Assembly (NCBI RefSeq): GCF_002743055.1
Contig: NZ_PDYM01000004.1
Span: forward strand, 90,826-154,825
Reading direction: 5' to 3'
DNA length: 64,000 bases
Origin: Sporosarcina sp. P13
GTDB lineage: Bacteria > Bacillota > Bacilli > Bacillales_A > Planococcaceae
Positions 43,482 to 53,251 of the stretch are shown piece after piece. The notes below the pieces were generated by a model, which did not search any database, was not told the DNA's origin, and saw only the letters and a list, made by a program, of their open reading frames with translations. Positions within the stretch are counted from its first letter, which is position 1, and each line of letters opens with the position of its first letter. The translations under genes and the position numbers were made by a program.

Positions 43482-44543
43482 ATGAAAAAGCGATTAGGTT
43501 TAGTATATGGCGGGAAATCAGCAGAGCACGAGGTGTCTCTTTCTACAGCGCGAGCAGTGACACAGGCGCTAGATTTAACTAAATATGAAGTATTGCCAAT
43601 CTACATCACGATTCAAGGGCAATGGATAAAAGGTGCACCACTGACTGGACCGGTAACGGATATTAAAACGCTACGCTTATCAGCAGAAAAATCAAAACCA
43701 GATCATATCGATAGCTTTCTGCAAGGGGATATGCCGGAAGTAATATTACCGCTTCTTCATGGGACGAACGGCGAAGACGGTACGGTACAAGGATTATTTG
43801 AAGTGTTGAATGTTCCGTATGCAGGAAACGGTGTGCTTGCTTCATCTGCAGGTATGGACAAAGTCGTCATGAAACAATTATTCGCACAGGCTGGTTTAGC
43901 GCAAGTAGAATATGTCCATTTTGTACGTAGTGAATGGCAGCAACGGGCGGGGGCGTTAATGAATGAAGCAGAGAAAAAATTAACTTATCCGATGTTCGTT
44001 AAACCTGCGAATCTTGGTTCAAGTGTAGGGATTAGTAAAGTGCAAGATCGTGAATCACTTCAACAAGCAGTTGAACTGGCATTGAAATTTGACCGTAAAA
44101 TTATTATCGAACAAGGGATTACTGCACGTGAAATCGAAATGGCCGTTCTTGGAAACGATTATCCTGAAGTATCTGTCGCAGGAGAGATTCGTCCAGTAGC
44201 TGACTTTTATGACTATGAGGCGAAGTATCAAGACCAAAGCACAGAGTTATCTATTCCGGCAGAAATACCAGACAACACGGCGCAACATATGAAAGACATG
44301 GCAATCCGCGCATTCAAAGTGCTTGATTGTGCTGGACTTGTGCGTGCTGACTTTTTCGTAACGCAAGATGATGAAGTGTTGATCAACGAAGTAAACACAT
44401 TGCCTGGATTTACACCAACGAGTATGTTCCCATTACTATGGCAAAAGACTGGCCTAACGTATCCAGAACTTATTGACCGTCTAATCGAACTAGCTATTGA
44501 ACGCCACACGGAAAAACAGCAATTGCAATATACAATGGACTGA
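43482..44543 (+). CDS. ddl: D-alanine--D-alanine ligase
   Basis: Ddl makes the D-Ala-D-Ala dipeptide with ATP. The 353-residue ATP-grasp enzyme has LVYGGKSAEHEVSLSTARAV at the N-terminus, FVKPANLGSSVGI, IINEVN-like LINEVNTLPGFT and the Tyr/Lys region typical of D-Ala-D-Ala rather than D-Lac ligases cannot be resolved with certainty by eye. Start 43482 has GAGGAG. It precedes murF, whose product uses the dipeptide. Confidence 0.93.
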   Translation: MKKRLGLVYGGKSAEHEVSLSTARAVTQALDLTKYEVLPIYITIQGQWIKGAPLTGPVTDIKTLRLSAEKSKPDHIDSFLQGDMPEVILPLLHGTNGEDGTVQGLFEVLNVPYAGNGVLASSAGMDKVVMKQLFAQAGLAQVEYVHFVRSEWQQRAGALMNEAEKKLTYPMFVKPANLGSSVGISKVQDRESLQQAVELALKFDRKIIIEQGITAREIEMAVLGNDYPEVSVAGEIRPVADFYDYEAKYQDQSTELSIPAEIPDNTAQHMKDMAIRAFKVLDCAGLVRADFFVTQDDEVLINEVNTLPGFTPTSMFPLLWQKTGLTYPELIDRLIELAIERHTEKQQLQYTMD

Positions 44544-44557
44544 GTGGAGGATATAAC

Positions 44558-45925
44558 GTGAAACGAAACTTATCGACGATTCAGCAATGGTTACAAGTGG
44601 AGGGCCAACAAATTGCACAGCAACTAGTAACAGGTGTCTGTATAGATTCTCGCCACGTGCAAAATGGTGATCTTTTCATCCCTTTTCGTGGAGAGCAAGT
44701 CAATGGCCACCAGTTTGTTAAAGATGCTTTTGAACAAGGAGCTGTAGCCGCTATTTGGCTAAGAGATGAACCGAATCCACCAGCAAACGTCCCGCTTTTA
44801 TTTGTCGATGATGCAGAGCGAGCTTTGCAACAGATGGCTCGTAGTTATCGTAACGAATTGAACTGTACGGTCGTTGGCGTAACAGGTTCTAATGGTAAAA
44901 CATCTACCAAAGATTTATTGGCGGGTGTGTTATCGCCTTATTTCAAAGTGAAGAAGACAGAAGGCAATTTCAATAATGAATTAGGACTGCCATTGACGTT
45001 GTTAGCTGTGGAAGATGATACGCAAGTTGCAATTCTTGAGATGGGGATGAGTGGATTTGGCGAGATTTCCTTCTTATCTACACTGGCAGCACCTCATTTT
45101 GCGATCATTACAAATATTGGAGAAGCACATATGCAAGATCTAGGCTCTAGGGAAGGTATTGCCAAAGCGAAGTTTGAAATCATTGATGGCTTAGCGAAAG
45201 ATGGATTACTTCTTTATGATGGTGACGAACCGTTATTGCGTGATCTTGTCTTTAATCAGTCATCTCTTCGTACAGTTTCATTCGGTTATGAACAGGCGGA
45301 CTTGACAGCGGATCAAATTCAATCAACTAGTAAAGGAAGTACATTCACTGTACATGGCAAGGTGGAAGGAACATTTACGATTCCAGTCTACGGTGCACAC
45401 CAAGTGAAAAATGCATTAGCAGCTGTCGTTATTGCAGTGGAACTAGGCTTGACTGAAGCGCAAATCAAAACTTCATTGGAACAGACGAAGTTGACTGATA
45501 TGCGTATGCAACCAATGGCTGGTGTAAATGGTTCACTACTCATTAATGATGCATACAATGCAGCGCCAACTTCTATGAGAGCGGCTTTCCGTTTCATGGG
45601 AGAGACAACAGTGCGTAAGGATAAATGGCTTGTTCTAGGTGATATGCTTGAACTTGGGCCTGACGAGCAGAACTACCATGAAGGACTGGCTGATGATTTG
45701 AAGAAGTTAGAGCTACAAGGGGTTGTGCTGTACGGTAGTCGAATGAAATGGTTAGCCGATCAACTGACCGATTATCCTGGAGAAGTTATGTGGACAGCAA
45801 GAGACGCAGAATTAGTGGTAGAAGCATTGCGCCCGAGATTAACAAAGGATACAGTCGTGTTGTTTAAAGGCTCTCGCGGCATGAAGCTAGAGCGAATCAT
45901 GGGGCCGCTACAGGGTATATTGTGA
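44558..45925 (+). CDS. murF: UDP-MurNAc-tripeptide--D-Ala-D-Ala ligase MurF
   Basis: MurF adds the Ddl product to the peptidoglycan precursor. The 455-residue Mur ligase has the ATP loop GVTGSNGKTSTKDLLA (about residue 107), NFNNELGLPLTLL and MRMQPM...LLINDAYNAAPTSM. The GTG start has GGAGG; it lies 14 bases after ddl and its stop overlaps the next start (GTGA). Confidence 0.95.
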   Translation: MKRNLSTIQQWLQVEGQQIAQQLVTGVCIDSRHVQNGDLFIPFRGEQVNGHQFVKDAFEQGAVAAIWLRDEPNPPANVPLLFVDDAERALQQMARSYRNELNCTVVGVTGSNGKTSTKDLLAGVLSPYFKVKKTEGNFNNELGLPLTLLAVEDDTQVAILEMGMSGFGEISFLSTLAAPHFAIITNIGEAHMQDLGSREGIAKAKFEIIDGLAKDGLLLYDGDEPLLRDLVFNQSSLRTVSFGYEQADLTADQIQSTSKGSTFTVHGKVEGTFTIPVYGAHQVKNALAAVVIAVELGLTEAQIKTSLEQTKLTDMRMQPMAGVNGSLLINDAYNAAPTSMRAAFRFMGETTVRKDKWLVLGDMLELGPDEQNYHEGLADDLKKLELQGVVLYGSRMKWLADQLTDYPGEVMWTARDAELVVEALRPRLTKDTVVLFKGSRGMKLERIMGPLQGIL

Positions 45926-46614
45926 CGACAGGCGTATTATTCATCCATGGCTTCACAGGTGGACCTTTTGAGGTTGCTCCCTTTAGACACTTTTTGAAAA
46001 GTCATACCGATTGGCAAATTGCGGTTCCCGTTTTACCAGGGCATGAACTAGGTAAGGGTGTACAAAAAGGTTCTATGGAGTCATGGGTGATGGCGGCGGA
46101 ACTCGAATTGCAACGCCTATTGAAAGAAGTAGATCAAGTCATCGTTATTGGTTTTTCGATGGGTGGCTTGATCGCAATGTATTTGACTTTACGTTATCCG
46201 ATAAAGAAACTGGTGCTTTTAAGTGCAGCTGCAAAGTATATTAGTCCGCGGATCTTAGCGGAAGATGCGAGGATCATGATAAAAGTATCTAGACGTAAAA
46301 ATTATCCCACAGATTCGTTCTATCATTTATATAACTATAAGCTGACACATACACCGATTCGTGCTGCGATAGAGTTCTTACGTGTCGTGCGTTTAGTGAA
46401 ACCGTATCATCATGAAGTCAAAACTCCGGTTTGTCTTGTGCAAGGAAAGCAAGATGGAATTGTTCCAGCCATCACTGCAGACGTTTTATACGAACAACTA
46501 GGGTCAGCACGAAAGCAACTAATTTATTCTGAACATGGTAAGCATCATATTTGCTATAGCGATGATCGAAATATCTGGTTTGAAAAGGTACTGCATTTTC
46601 TGACAGAAGACTGA
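45922..46614 (+). CDS. Carboxylesterase, Est30-like alpha/beta hydrolase
   Basis: The 230-residue monomeric carboxylesterase has the oxyanion HGFTGGPFE, nucleophile GFSMGG (Ser near residue 78), acid QGKQDGIVP and His in HGKHHI. The GTG overlaps the murF stop by four bases, so it is translationally coupled. It hydrolyses short- to medium-chain esters; the physiological substrate is unknown. Confidence 0.88.
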   Translation: MTTGVLFIHGFTGGPFEVAPFRHFLKSHTDWQIAVPVLPGHELGKGVQKGSMESWVMAAELELQRLLKEVDQVIVIGFSMGGLIAMYLTLRYPIKKLVLLSAAAKYISPRILAEDARIMIKVSRRKNYPTDSFYHLYNYKLTHTPIRAAIEFLRVVRLVKPYHHEVKTPVCLVQGKQDGIVPAITADVLYEQLGSARKQLIYSEHGKHHICYSDDRNIWFEKVLHFLTED

Positions 46615-46697
46615 TTAATGCAACATAAGCGGATTCGTTGCAGTAAGTTGTAAGCCGTGTTAGAATGATGAAAGGAATTGGATACATTTACAACAGC

Positions 46698-46730
46698 ACT
46701 CTTCCATTTTTGTGAAGAGTACTTTTTTTT
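46698..46730 (+). terminator. Terminator after the ddl-murF-esterase unit
   Basis: ACTCTTC (46698-46704) and GAAGAGT (46714-46720) with a nine-base loop, then ACTTTTTTTT. It isolates the operon from the cshA leader. Confidence 0.75.
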
Positions 46731-47042
46731 GAATAAAACGGTGGATATGTAGGCAAACTAGCAATGATTTGCCGATCTCACCGCTCGGCAAGGACCGAGC
46801 TTTCCTTGTATGTCACAGGTTTTACATTGTGCTGCATAAAAATCTGGACGCAATTACGCTAGGTGTAATTGATATGACCCCTCTGCACTCGCAGGAATCC
46901 TTCCAAAAGATTTCCTCCATAAATCAGAGATGGAACTATCGGAAATGCTCCCAACTTTCAAAGTACATGGCTCGAATTTGCCGCGCTTTCATTTGCGAAT
47001 GTAACCAATTGTCAAATGAAGAAATAAAGGAGAATGAATAAT
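46731..47042 (+). promoter_or_regulatory. Long cshA leader with alternative hairpins
   Basis: About 300 bases without a gene precede cshA. TTGCCGA (46769-46775) pairs with TCGGCAA (46785-46791), while GCTCGG (46783-46788) pairs with CCGAGC (46795-46800); the two hairpins share bases and exclude each other. AATTAC/GTAATT and GGAATC/GATTTCC pairings follow. This could be a cold-shock or autoregulatory leader. No known riboswitch class is recognised and no promoter is certain. Confidence 0.5.
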
Positions 47043-48557
47043 TTGACGAAGTTTTCAGAACTAAATATTAGTGAAACAACACAAAACGCTTTGCTACGCA
47101 TGGGGTTTGAAGAGGCAACACCAATCCAAGAAGGTACAATTACATTTGGAATGGAAGGTCGCGACGTAATCGGGCAAGCACAGACGGGTACTGGGAAAAC
47201 GGCAGCGTTCGGTATTCCTATCATCGAAAAATTGGATCCGAAAAGCCAAGCAGTTCAAGCATTGGTCATCGCACCAACTCGTGAATTAGCAATCCAAGTA
47301 TCAGAAGAAATCTATAAAGTAGGTTTCGGTAGCCGTGCGAAAGTTCTTTCTGTTTATGGCGGACAAGAAATTGGACGTCAAATCCGTGCGCTACGCAACA
47401 ATCCCAATATTGTAGTGGGTACACCAGGACGTATTTTGGACCATATTAACCGTAAAACATTGAAACTTGATAATGTTCAAACGCTTGTACTAGACGAAGC
47501 TGATGAAATGTTAAACATGGGCTTTATTGAAGATATTAATACAATTCTTGCAGCTGTACCGGCTGAGCGCCAGACATTGCTATTCTCAGCAACTATGCCA
47601 GCTCCGATCCGTAAAATTGCAGAAACTTTCATGAAGACTCCTGAAATCGTAAAGATTAAGTCTAAAGAAATGACTGTTGAAAACATTGAGCAGTTCTTTG
47701 TAAAATCACACGAACGTGAGAAATTTGATGTATTATCAAGATTGTTGAACGTTCAACAACCTGAACTTGCTATCGTATTCGGTCGTACTAAGCGCCGGGT
47801 AGATGAGCTGGCTCACGCACTAAGCATTCGCGGCTATATGGCTGAAGGAATCCACGGTGACTTGACGCAAGCGAAGCGTATGTCAGTATTACGCCAGTTC
47901 AAAGATAATAAAATTGATGTACTAGTAGCAACAGACGTAGCTGCTCGTGGATTGGATATCTCAGGTGTAACGCACGTTTACAACTTCGATATTCCACAAG
48001 ATCCAGAAAGCTATGTTCACCGTATTGGACGTACAGGCCGTGCGGGTAAAAGTGGAATGGCTGTTACATTTGTAACGCCACGTGAAATGGGTTACCTTCG
48101 AATCGTTGAAGAAACGACTAAGAAGCGTATGACACCTTTGCGTCCACCAACATCTGACGAAGCATTGCTTGAACAGAAGAAAATTGCGGTTGATGCTTTA
48201 ACCGAAGCTATTGAACAAAATAATTCAGAAGATTACACTGGATTAGCAGCACAATTACTTGAAAAATTCGATCCAAAAGATATCGTAGCAGCAGCTCTTC
48301 GTTCATTAACGAAAGATGTTGACGAAACACCAGTCAACATCACGGAAGAGCGTCCACTACCTTCACGTAAGCCTTCATCACGTGATCGTGGCGGCTACAA
48401 AGGTGGGAACCGCAGCGGTGGCGGTCGTTCTCAAGGTGGACGTAGCAGAAGCTTTAGCGGTGGTGGCACTGGCGGTTCAAGACGCAGTGGAGGACGTGAA
48501 GGCGGCGGCAGAAGAGATGGCGCATCACGTCGTAGTAGCAGTCGTTCAGAGAAATAA
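47043..48557 (+). CDS. cshA: DEAD-box RNA helicase CshA
   Basis: CshA unwinds RNA in the degradosome and in ribosome assembly, mostly in the cold. The 504-residue protein has all motifs: Q motif, [47 protein letters not shown]. The last 65 residues are Gly/Arg/Ser-rich (RGG-like), an RNA-binding tail. TTG 47043 is favoured (ten bases after AAAGGAG); the ATG at 47034 is one base from the site. Confidence 0.93.
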   Translation: MTKFSELNISETTQNALLRMGFEEATPIQEGTITFGMEGRDVIGQAQTGTGKTAAFGIPIIEKLDPKSQAVQALVIAPTRELAIQVSEEIYKVGFGSRAKVLSVYGGQEIGRQIRALRNNPNIVVGTPGRILDHINRKTLKLDNVQTLVLDEADEMLNMGFIEDINTILAAVPAERQTLLFSATMPAPIRKIAETFMKTPEIVKIKSKEMTVENIEQFFVKSHEREKFDVLSRLLNVQQPELAIVFGRTKRRVDELAHALSIRGYMAEGIHGDLTQAKRMSVLRQFKDNKIDVLVATDVAARGLDISGVTHVYNFDIPQDPESYVHRIGRTGRAGKSGMAVTFVTPREMGYLRIVEETTKKRMTPLRPPTSDEALLEQKKIAVDALTEAIEQNNSEDYTGLAAQLLEKFDPKDIVAAALRSLTKDVDETPVNITEERPLPSRKPSSRDRGGYKGGNRSGGGRSQGGRSRSFSGGGTGGSRRSGGREGGGRRDGASRRSSSRSEK

Positions 48558-48571
48558 AAATAATTAATTCA

Positions 48572-48607
48572 GATCCGGGCTTGCTTTTAGCAGCTCGGAT
48601 TTTTTTA
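48572..48607 (+). terminator. Terminator after cshA
   Basis: ATCCGGGCTTGC and GCAGCTCGGAT pair with wobbles around a short T-rich loop; a seven-T tail follows. Confidence 0.8.
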
Positions 48608-48691
48608 ATGGTATGATAGGATCAAGTGGCGTGAAACGTTTTGTATGCTAGAACGTATACATAATAGGAATTGTGAAATGAGGTGGGTGGG

Positions 48692-49171
48692 TTGAGACGA
48701 CAACCAGCAAATCAAATCTCTAGGAAAGGATTGTCGGTCTGGAGAGTCTATGGGAGTATTCAAAGTTTGATAGTACTAGCTGTTGGGATTGGTTTAGGCT
48801 TTCTGGCGTACCATTTCGAGTGGTCGATCTGGATTATGGTAGTAGTCGGAGTGTGCGTCGTTTTACATGCATTTTTCTCTATTTATCTGTTTCCGAAAGT
48901 TCGTTGGGAACGTTGGCGCTATGAGGTACGCGAAGCGGAAATTGAGCTACAGCACGGCTTGTTCATCGTCAATCGCACGTTGATTCCGATGGTACGTGTA
49001 CAGCACGTTGATACAGCGGAAGGACCGATTTTACGTAAATACGGTCTGGCATCGATTACCATTTCAACCGCAGCAACGAACCATTCAATTCCGGTTTTAG
49101 TGACGGAAGAAGCGGATGAACTTCGTAATCGTATTTCAACGTTCGCAAGGGTGGCGAAAGACGATGTCTGA
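48692..49171 (+). CDS. ydbS: Bacterial PH-domain membrane protein YdbS
   Basis: The 159-residue protein has two membrane segments (about 25-45, 50-70) and a bPH_2 (DUF304) domain with the VRVQHVDTAEGPILRKYGLASI motif split near residues 105-126. Its TTG start at 48692 has GAGGTG six bases upstream; a GTG at 48683 is an alternative. It overlaps ydbT. In B. subtilis YdbS and YdbT confer resistance to an antimicrobial product; the mechanism is unknown. Confidence 0.82.
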   Translation: MRRQPANQISRKGLSVWRVYGSIQSLIVLAVGIGLGFLAYHFEWSIWIMVVVGVCVVLHAFFSIYLFPKVRWERWRYEVREAEIELQHGLFIVNRTLIPMVRVQHVDTAEGPILRKYGLASITISTAATNHSIPVLVTEEADELRNRISTFARVAKDDV

Positions 49172-50675
49172 ACAACGTTATAAATTACACTGGATCACAG
49201 CGGTAGTTGAAACGGTTAAGGCGTTAAAAGACTTAATTGGACCATTCATTATCGTAATTTTAGTTAATGGATTCAAAAGCGAAAGTTCGGGTCCTTGGTA
49301 CTTCCAGTATTGGTCCGCAATATTTTTTAGTCTGTTACTCATCTTTACATTAGTATCTGGTATCATCAAATGGCGCCGTTTTGATTATTGGTTTGAAGAC
49401 CAAGAATTGCGTATGGAGTCTGGGTTATTCGTGCGAAAAAAGCGTTATATTCCGTTTGATCGAATACAGAGCCTTGATTACACAGAAGGGATTTTTCATC
49501 GACCCTTTCAATTGGTGAAAGTAAAAGTGGAGACAGCAGGCTCTTCGTCGGGTAAAGACGCGGAAGCCGAGTTGACTGCAATCACCAAAGAAGCCGCTGG
49601 ACGAATTGAAGAAGAGATGCAGCGTGCGAAGAAAATGAAAATCATCGGACCAGTGCTACACCAATATGAAAATGAAGAACTAGTATTAGTGAAGAAACAT
49701 GAAGACTTGGTAGAACACACAACCCCCGTACCAGTAAAATTTACGATGAAAACAAAAGATTTGCTGATGCTGGCAACTACGTCTGGCGGAATTGGCGTTA
49801 TTTTATCAGGTGCCTTTGTTTTCCTATCGCAAATAGAGGAACTCATTCCGTTTGATTGGTTATTTGGCGAGTTGGAGTCCTTTGTTAAAATTGGTGTCTT
49901 CGTCATTGGTATTATGATTGTGCTAGGCTTGCTGCTTGTCTGGTTACTATCAGTCGTCATGACGTTCGTGGCGAATTATGATTTCAAAGTAGCGCTTGAT
50001 AAAAATGATTTAGTGATCACGCGTGGATTACTTGAGAAAAAGCGCGTTACGATTCCGTTAAATCGTGTACAAAATATTACCGTTGTAGAAAACCCGTTTC
50101 GTCAGCTCTTTGGCTATGCGACGGTGATACTTAATAGTGCAGGGGGGACGGGTGAAAGTTCACGCATCAAACTATTCCCTTTGGCAAAACGCAATCGCAT
50201 CATCGAACCATTGCAAGAACTATTTCCGAATGTGGACTTCAGTGAACCGAGCGAAGTGATCGGCAAACGTGGGAGGTACTTCTATTACAGGTTGAAATTG
50301 TTTATTACGTTACTCATCGTAGTGGCGGTATCTTACTATCTATTCCCGTACGGATTGTTTGCGGCATTACTGTTGCCCGTCGTGTTTATACACGGCATCT
50401 GGCAATATAAAACTGCCGCTTATACGATCTTGCCAAAACAACTAACGATGCGCTTTAGAGGGATTAGCCGCCATACCGTCTTTACGGTGAAGGAGCGTAT
50501 TCAGTCGATGGAGATGGATCAAAACTATTTCCACCGAAGAAAAAAAGTTGCCACACTCACCATCAACGTAAAATCCGGCATGTCTTTAGATGCTTCGGCT
50601 ATCCGCCATATGTCAGAAGAAAAGGCGGAACAGTTCTTAGCGTGGTATGAATATCACCCCGAAAGTAAAGAATAA
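49164..50675 (+). CDS. ydbT: Bacterial PH-domain membrane protein YdbT
   Basis: The 503-residue membrane protein has about six helices and repeated bPH_2 domains: IPFDRIQSLDYTEGIFHRPF (about 108), IPLNRVQNITVVENPFRQLFG (about 297) and a third near RIQSMEMDQNYFHRRKK. The ATG at 49164 overlaps the ydbS end, giving a two-gene unit. Likely a membrane complex with YdbS. Confidence 0.85.
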   Translation: MSEQRYKLHWITAVVETVKALKDLIGPFIIVILVNGFKSESSGPWYFQYWSAIFFSLLLIFTLVSGIIKWRRFDYWFEDQELRMESGLFVRKKRYIPFDRIQSLDYTEGIFHRPFQLVKVKVETAGSSSGKDAEAELTAITKEAAGRIEEEMQRAKKMKIIGPVLHQYENEELVLVKKHEDLVEHTTPVPVKFTMKTKDLLMLATTSGGIGVILSGAFVFLSQIEELIPFDWLFGELESFVKIGVFVIGIMIVLGLLLVWLLSVVMTFVANYDFKVALDKNDLVITRGLLEKKRVTIPLNRVQNITVVENPFRQLFGYATVILNSAGGTGESSRIKLFPLAKRNRIIEPLQELFPNVDFSEPSEVIGKRGRYFYYRLKLFITLLIVVAVSYYLFPYGLFAALLLPVVFIHGIWQYKTAAYTILPKQLTMRFRGISRHTVFTVKERIQSMEMDQNYFHRRKKVATLTINVKSGMSLDASAIRHMSEEKAEQFLAWYEYHPESKE

Positions 50676-50677
50676 AA

Positions 50678-50707
50678 AAGCCAGACAAGTTTATACTTGT
50701 CTGGCTT
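50678..50707. terminator. Terminator after ydbT
   Basis: AAGCCAGACAAGT (50678-50690) and ACTTGTCTGGCTT (50695-50707) form a perfect 13-bp stem with a TTAT loop, preceded by an A-run. Confidence 0.8.
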
Positions 50708-50764
50708 GGTTTGTAGAAATAGGAAGTTTAGTATAAGTGAAATTACTTTATGAGTAGTCCGGGA

Positions 50765-50980
50765 TTTAAAGCAAAGACGTGCTCCTAACGCTACGCTTTT
50801 ACTCGCAAAAGCCGTACTTCGCAACGGCTCTCGCTACAGAAGGGGGCGCTTTCCGGAGGGTGTGGCTTGAGCCGCTTCCCTCACTACGTTCAGTCCAGGG
50901 TCTCAAGGCGCACACTGATCCTCCCGAACGCGTCCGCCTGGAACGCAGCGAAACGGTATACTTTCCGATCCTTCTTTATC
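50765..50980. repeat. GC-rich intergenic repeat-like element
   Basis: About 215 bases of clearly higher GC than its flanks, with segments (GCTTTCCGGAGGGTGTGG, CGCGTCCGCCTGGAACGCAG) that resemble a dispersed intergenic repeat common in Bacillaceae and Planococcaceae. AGCCGT/ACGGCT forms a hairpin. It lies between the ydbT terminator and the 3' end of the rhomboid gene. An open frame through it has no ribosome site. Confidence 0.65.
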
Positions 50981-50985
50981 GTCGA

Positions 50986-51594
50986 CTACCGTTTCTTCCG
51001 CCAGCTAACAATGTTCTTAGGGTTAAAGTAGCTAAGCCCGATCAAGAAACCGGTAATAATTCCTGCGATGTGGGCAGTGACGTTAATGTTGGACCCTAAA
51101 AACGTCATCACGACACTAATCACAATAATCGGCAGGATTACTTGCTTCAATTGTGGGAAAACGTGCTTCGTGTAATAGACAAGCGCACCAAATGCACCGA
51201 AGACACCGAAGATTGCACCGCTCGCTCCAACATGCGTATATTCAGGACCTTGCAGGAAGAACGTAGCAATATCACCGAAAATACCAGCAAGCATATAGAT
51301 TGTGATAAACCGTGCTTTCCCTGCAATTTTTTCTAACTCCGGTCCGAATATAAATAACGAGAACATATTAAACAGTAAATGCATAAACCCGCCATGTAAA
51401 AACATCGGTGTAAGTAATCGCCAATACTCTCCATTGGCGATAAGGAAGTTATTCCCTAGACCATATAAAAATATCTGGTGGCCAATGCCGGGAATCCACG
51501 TCAAAAGATAAATCCCGATATTCAGTGCCAGCAAAAATGTCACGACAGGATAAGCGCGAACATATTGTGAAAAGTTTTCAGTACGTATAAACAT
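50986..51594 (-). CDS. Rhomboid-family intramembrane serine protease
   Basis: The 202-residue, six-helix protein has the catalytic Ser in GASGAIFG (near residue 130) and the His in NINVTAHIAGIITGF (near 178), with HGGFMHLLFNM in the first core helix region. Rhomboids cleave membrane helices. Its position next to acpS equals that of B. subtilis ydcA. Confidence 0.88.
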   Translation of the reverse strand: MFIRTENFSQYVRAYPVVTFLLALNIGIYLLTWIPGIGHQIFLYGLGNNFLIANGEYWRLLTPMFLHGGFMHLLFNMFSLFIFGPELEKIAGKARFITIYMLAGIFGDIATFFLQGPEYTHVGASGAIFGVFGAFGALVYYTKHVFPQLKQVILPIIVISVVMTFLGSNINVTAHIAGIITGFLIGLSYFNPKNIVSWRKKR

Positions 51595-51662
51595 AGTTTC
51601 ACCTCAATCTTCTATAATGATTATACCTATTTTTCACGTCAATTGGAAAGGAGACGTTTATT

Positions 51663-52019
51663 TTGATACAAGGAATTGGATTAGATATCGTCGAACTAGA
51701 TCGCGTCGCGCGTTTGGATGGACGTAACGCAAAGTTTCGCGAACGGATTTTATCTCTAAGGGAACTGAAAATCTATGAAAGTTTAAGTGGTCATCGTAAA
51801 ACAGAGTACTTGGCTGGCCGTTTTTCCGCAAAAGAAGCATTTTCAAAAGCGCGTGGGACAGGAATTGGCACGGATTGTGGCTTTCTTGACATTGAAGTCA
51901 TTGCGGAACCAAGTGGTCGTCCGGTACTATACTTTCACGGGCGACCTGTAAGTGGATTCGTCAGTATCACGCACACGCAAACGGTCGCCGCTGCGCAAGT
52001 TATTTTAATGGAAACTTAA
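51663..52019 (+). CDS. acpS: Holo-[acyl-carrier-protein] synthase
   Basis: AcpS transfers 4'-phosphopantetheine from CoA to acyl carrier protein. The 118-residue enzyme has GIGLDIVELDRV and GRFSAKEAFSKARGTGIG, the Mg/CoA-binding motifs. The TTG start has AAAGGAG about nine bases upstream. It is divergent from the rhomboid gene. Confidence 0.93.
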   Translation: MIQGIGLDIVELDRVARLDGRNAKFRERILSLRELKIYESLSGHRKTEYLAGRFSAKEAFSKARGTGIGTDCGFLDIEVIAEPSGRPVLYFHGRPVSGFVSITHTQTVAAAQVILMET

Positions 52020-52114
52020 ACGTGATCTATCACAATTTTACACAAGCTCGCATATTCAATACATCCCTCTCATAAGATAAGCTACCCGAATTGATTGGAG
52101 AAAGGATGAATTGA

Positions 52115-53164
52115 ATGCGGAAACAGTTTTGGTTGTTAGTTGTCGTAGCGGTCATGCTAGTACTAGGAGGATGCGGTAAACCTTCTAAAGAGGATGTCAT
52201 GAAGAAGCTCAGCGCAAAATGGAATGAAACGAAGGGCTATGAACTAAATGCCTCAATGGAAATTAAAACAGGTGCAGAGCCACGGGTGTATGACGTAGAA
52301 GTATGGCACACTAAACCGGAATTCTACAAAGTGAATGTAACACAATCGGGGAACGAAGAGTCACAAATGATCGTTCGTAATGAGGAAGGCGTTTTTGTTA
52401 TAACACCATCTATAGGCAAGACCTACAAGTTCCAAAGTGATTGGCCGGCGCAAAATAGTCAAGGATATTTAATTGGAACATTAGCTGAAGATATGAAGGC
52501 TGACAAAGCAGCCACGATGGAAGAGAAAGAAAAGGAATACGTTTTTGAAACAGCAACCCGCAATAATCATAAGACCCTGTTGCCAACGCAAAAGATTCAT
52601 ATTGATAAGAAGACATTATTACCAAGCAAAGTAACCATTCACGACGAGACGGGTGCAGAAAAGATTGCGATTACATTCGCGAAGATTTCTCTCGGTGTCG
52701 AGCATAAAGTAGCTGATTACAAGGTAAAGGAAATGGAAAAACCGAAAGCTGAAAGCGATCAAGCAGAGTCGGATGATAAAGCAAAAGAAGATGATTCCGC
52801 TAATGAAGAATCAACAGGAGAAGAAACAGATTACCAAACGTATTATCCAGCAGTTAATTGGGAAGGTACTACCTTATCAGATGAACAAGTCATGAAGACA
52901 GAAAATGGGCAGCGTATCTTGATGACATTTAGTGGTGAGAAAGAATATGTCGTGATCCAAGAGCCGGCAGCGCAGCCGATGAATCAATTACCTGTATCTA
53001 TAGAAGGTGATCCAGTGGATTTAGGATTTGCGGTAGCGGCTTTGACAGAGCAATCGATTCAATGGGAAGTGGACGGTGTGGCATTCTTCGTAGCATCTGA
53101 TACATTAAGCAAAGAGGAGTTACTCACTGTTGCCAATTCAATGACTGTAACGGAAGCAAAATAA
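52115..53164 (+). CDS. ydcC: LolA-like lipoprotein YdcC
   Basis: The 349-residue lipoprotein has a signal ending LGGC (Cys near residue 20) and a LolA/LppX-like core (about 25-210) that suggests lipid or lipoprotein carriage, an acidic low-complexity linker (about 210-240), and a C-terminal DUF4367-like domain. B. subtilis YdcC occupies the same place between acpS and alr and is linked to sporulation. AAAGGATG precedes the ATG. Confidence 0.85.
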   Translation: MRKQFWLLVVVAVMLVLGGCGKPSKEDVMKKLSAKWNETKGYELNASMEIKTGAEPRVYDVEVWHTKPEFYKVNVTQSGNEESQMIVRNEEGVFVITPSIGKTYKFQSDWPAQNSQGYLIGTLAEDMKADKAATMEEKEKEYVFETATRNNHKTLLPTQKIHIDKKTLLPSKVTIHDETGAEKIAITFAKISLGVEHKVADYKVKEMEKPKAESDQAESDDKAKEDDSANEESTGEETDYQTYYPAVNWEGTTLSDEQVMKTENGQRILMTFSGEKEYVVIQEPAAQPMNQLPVSIEGDPVDLGFAVAALTEQSIQWEVDGVAFFVASDTLSKEELLTVANSMTVTEAK

Positions 53165-53251
53165 TCAATGATTCAATCAATTGACTAACCTCTGCTTTCG
53201 GATGGATAATAAATTTTAGTAGATAGTCTATCCAAAACGAGGTGAAGCAAG

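Noticed and set aside
46769..47041. 90-codon frame in the cshA leader
   Set aside because: No ribosome site, its ATG-proximal part lies in the alternative hairpins, and it resembles no protein family.
48316..48567. 83-codon frame at the end of cshA
   Set aside because: It is a shadow of the Gly/Arg/Ser-rich tail in another frame.
50779..51099. 106-codon frame in the GC-rich element
   Set aside because: It lacks a ribosome site, overlaps the rhomboid gene antisense and its composition follows the repeat.
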